Of a stretch of DNA of 33,136 bases, positions 32,231 to 33,136 are shown one piece after another; within the stretch, counting starts at the first letter, position 1; each line of letters opens with the position of its first letter. Where the stretch lies: NCBI GenBank assembly GCA_902749685.1, contig CACVKW010001111.1, forward strand, positions 1 through 33,136, in the 5' to 3' direction. The DNA comes from Olavius sp. associated proteobacterium Delta 1 (GTDB lineage: Bacteria; Desulfobacterota; Desulfobacteria; Desulfobacterales; JAFDCJ01). A program made the translations under genes and the position numbers. The notes under the pieces are model-generated. The model made no database searches and was not told where the DNA came from. It worked only from the letters and a program-made list of their open reading frames with translations.

Positions 32231-32914
32231 GTGGGGGTCGCCAAGACCGGCGTCAGCGGCATGGCGATACTCGTCGTTCCCCTGATTGCGATGGTTTTCC
32301 CGGCCAAGGAATCGGTGGGCGCCCTGCTGCCGATGCTGATTGCCGGGGATATCCTGGCGGTTATCTATTACCGGCAGCATGCCCAGTGGGGACAGCTGAT
32401 CCGGCTGGTGCCGGGCGTTGCGGCCGGGATGTTGTGTGGCGCAATGTTCCTTACCCGGCTGGACAATGAATCCATGCGCATTTTTCTGGGTGTTTTTGTG
32501 TTGCTATTACTCGTTATCGAAGGGATTACGCGACACCTGAATTTAAACGAATTTAAGCGTTGGCGCGCAGTAGCCATTCTGGTTGGAACCATGGCGGGTT
32601 TTGGAACGACGGTCGGCAACGCCGCCGGTCCCATCATGGGCATTTATTTGATCATGATGGGGCTGGACAAAAAACAGCTCATGGGGACCGGCGCCTGGTT
32701 TTTTCTGATCGTTAACACATCAAAGCTGCCGATCTTTATTTATCATGAGATGATCGATGTTGATACGCTGCAACTTTTTGCCTATATGTTGCCCTTTGTC
32801 ATTCTCGGGACATTTTTCGGCCGCAGGCTGCTGACGGTTCTCTCACAAAAAGTATTTAATTATCTGGTCTTAATATTTGCGGGCTTGTCTTCGCTGGGGC
32901 TTCTATTGCTCTAA
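32231..32914 (+). CDS. TauE/SafE family sulfite/sulfonate exporter-like permease
   Basis: A 227-residue polytopic membrane protein with seven or eight hydrophobic segments and the family pattern of two repeats: LVGVAKTGVSGMAILVVPLI at the start and GTMAGFGTTVGNAAGPIMGI in the second half. TauE/SafE proteins move sulfite, sulfoacetate or similar anions outward. I give the first usable start, GTG 32231. The frame is open 48 bases further to a TAG at 32180-32182; the codons GAT ATC ACA ATC to CTG supply the missing part of the first membrane segment, and directly before that TAG is an in-frame ATG at 32177-32179. So codon 2 of the natural gene may have mutated to TAG. It lies 260 bases after the ComB-like gene on the same strand. 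Confidence 0.8.
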   Translation: MGVAKTGVSGMAILVVPLIAMVFPAKESVGALLPMLIAGDILAVIYYRQHAQWGQLIRLVPGVAAGMLCGAMFLTRLDNESMRIFLGVFVLLLLVIEGITRHLNLNEFKRWRAVAILVGTMAGFGTTVGNAAGPIMGIYLIMMGLDKKQLMGTGAWFFLIVNTSKLPIFIYHEMIDVDTLQLFAYMLPFVILGTFFGRRLLTVLSQKVFNYLVLIFAGLSSLGLLLL

Positions 32915-33097
32915 TTAATCCGCCCTGTAGAATTAAATTTTCAGGGTTTGACATAGTTCGTTGAAACGGATGCTAGAAGCAGCTTAAATCCAATTTCGGG
33001 TGAATGTCGGCAACTATTCCCGGGCAGGTTATGCGATTCGAACCCCGCGGTGAGATGCAAAGTTAGGCGCAATTAGAAGGGCGCTTTCTGATAAAAC

Positions 33098-33136
33098 ATG
33101 ACAAGAAAAGTTATTATTTCGCAGTCTGCATTAAAA
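33098..33136 (+). CDS. Possible start of a gene cut by the window end
   Basis: ATG 33098 opens a frame of 13 codons (MTRKVIISQSALK) up to the last base. AGAAGG lies 17 bases upstream, farther than usual. Too short to name. The spacer before it (32915-33097) shows nothing else. Confidence 0.25.
   Translation, partial: MTRKVIISQSALK

Overview
The window looks like chromosomal DNA from an anaerobic Desulfobacterota (deltaproteobacterial) lineage, probably Desulfobacterales-like. This is inferred from gene content (two LIV-type ABC uptake systems, a soluble fumarate-reductase-like flavoprotein, ComB and TauE family genes, a DUF6794 protein) and from spacers full of short dispersed repeats. No rRNA, tRNA, CRISPR array, integrase or transposase gene was seen, and taxonomy was not tested by any search. 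Most genes lie on the minus strand.

Layout, left to right. (1) 1-1200: a DUF6794 gene and a broken cyclase start, enclosed by an 80-bp inverted repeat (79/80 identical by eye), then a UPF0261 gene relic. (2) 1216-5724: a tight minus-strand operon, read right to left: TIM-barrel 'phosphoenolpyruvate hydrolase family' protein, flotillin/YqiK-like SPFH protein, SRPBCC protein, and an SRPBCC-quinone oxidoreductase fusion with a duplicated linker. (3) 6519-13238: a LIV-type ABC system (LivH, LivM, binding protein, LivG and a LivF fused to a UPF0261/Tm-1-like domain). (4) 13499-18856: UPF0261, a single-domain [2Fe-2S] protein, a FrdA-like flavoprotein, then an eroded stretch (UPF0261 relic, truncated cupin, small unknown protein, alcohol dehydrogenase pseudogene) headed by the XRE-cupin regulator at 18869-19444. 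(5) 19737-20603: a divergent EamA exporter, then a broken cupin gene. (6) 21094-25820: a second, complete LIV ABC system, with inverted 33-bp repeats on either side. (7) 26130-27599: a DprE1-like FAD oxidoreductase. (8) 27744-30796: a LivF relic, a small unknown gene, and a UPF0261 plus TIM-barrel pair. (9) 31279-32914: ComB-like phosphatase and TauE/SafE permease on the plus strand.

The unifying theme is the Tm-1-like pair. In the tomato resistance protein Tm-1, a UPF0261 domain and a TIM-barrel domain are joined in one chain. Here they are separate genes: three intact UPF0261 copies (one fused to an ABC ATPase), two UPF0261 relics and two TIM-barrel genes, placed repeatedly beside LIV-type transporters and redox genes. 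A reasonable but unproved reading is a solute uptake and processing system for an unknown carboxylate, aromatic or other hydrophobic compound, expanded by duplication and now partly decaying. The TIM-barrel, flotillin, SRPBCC and SRPBCC-reductase operon and the LivF-UPF0261 fusion are the strongest candidates for undescribed biology.
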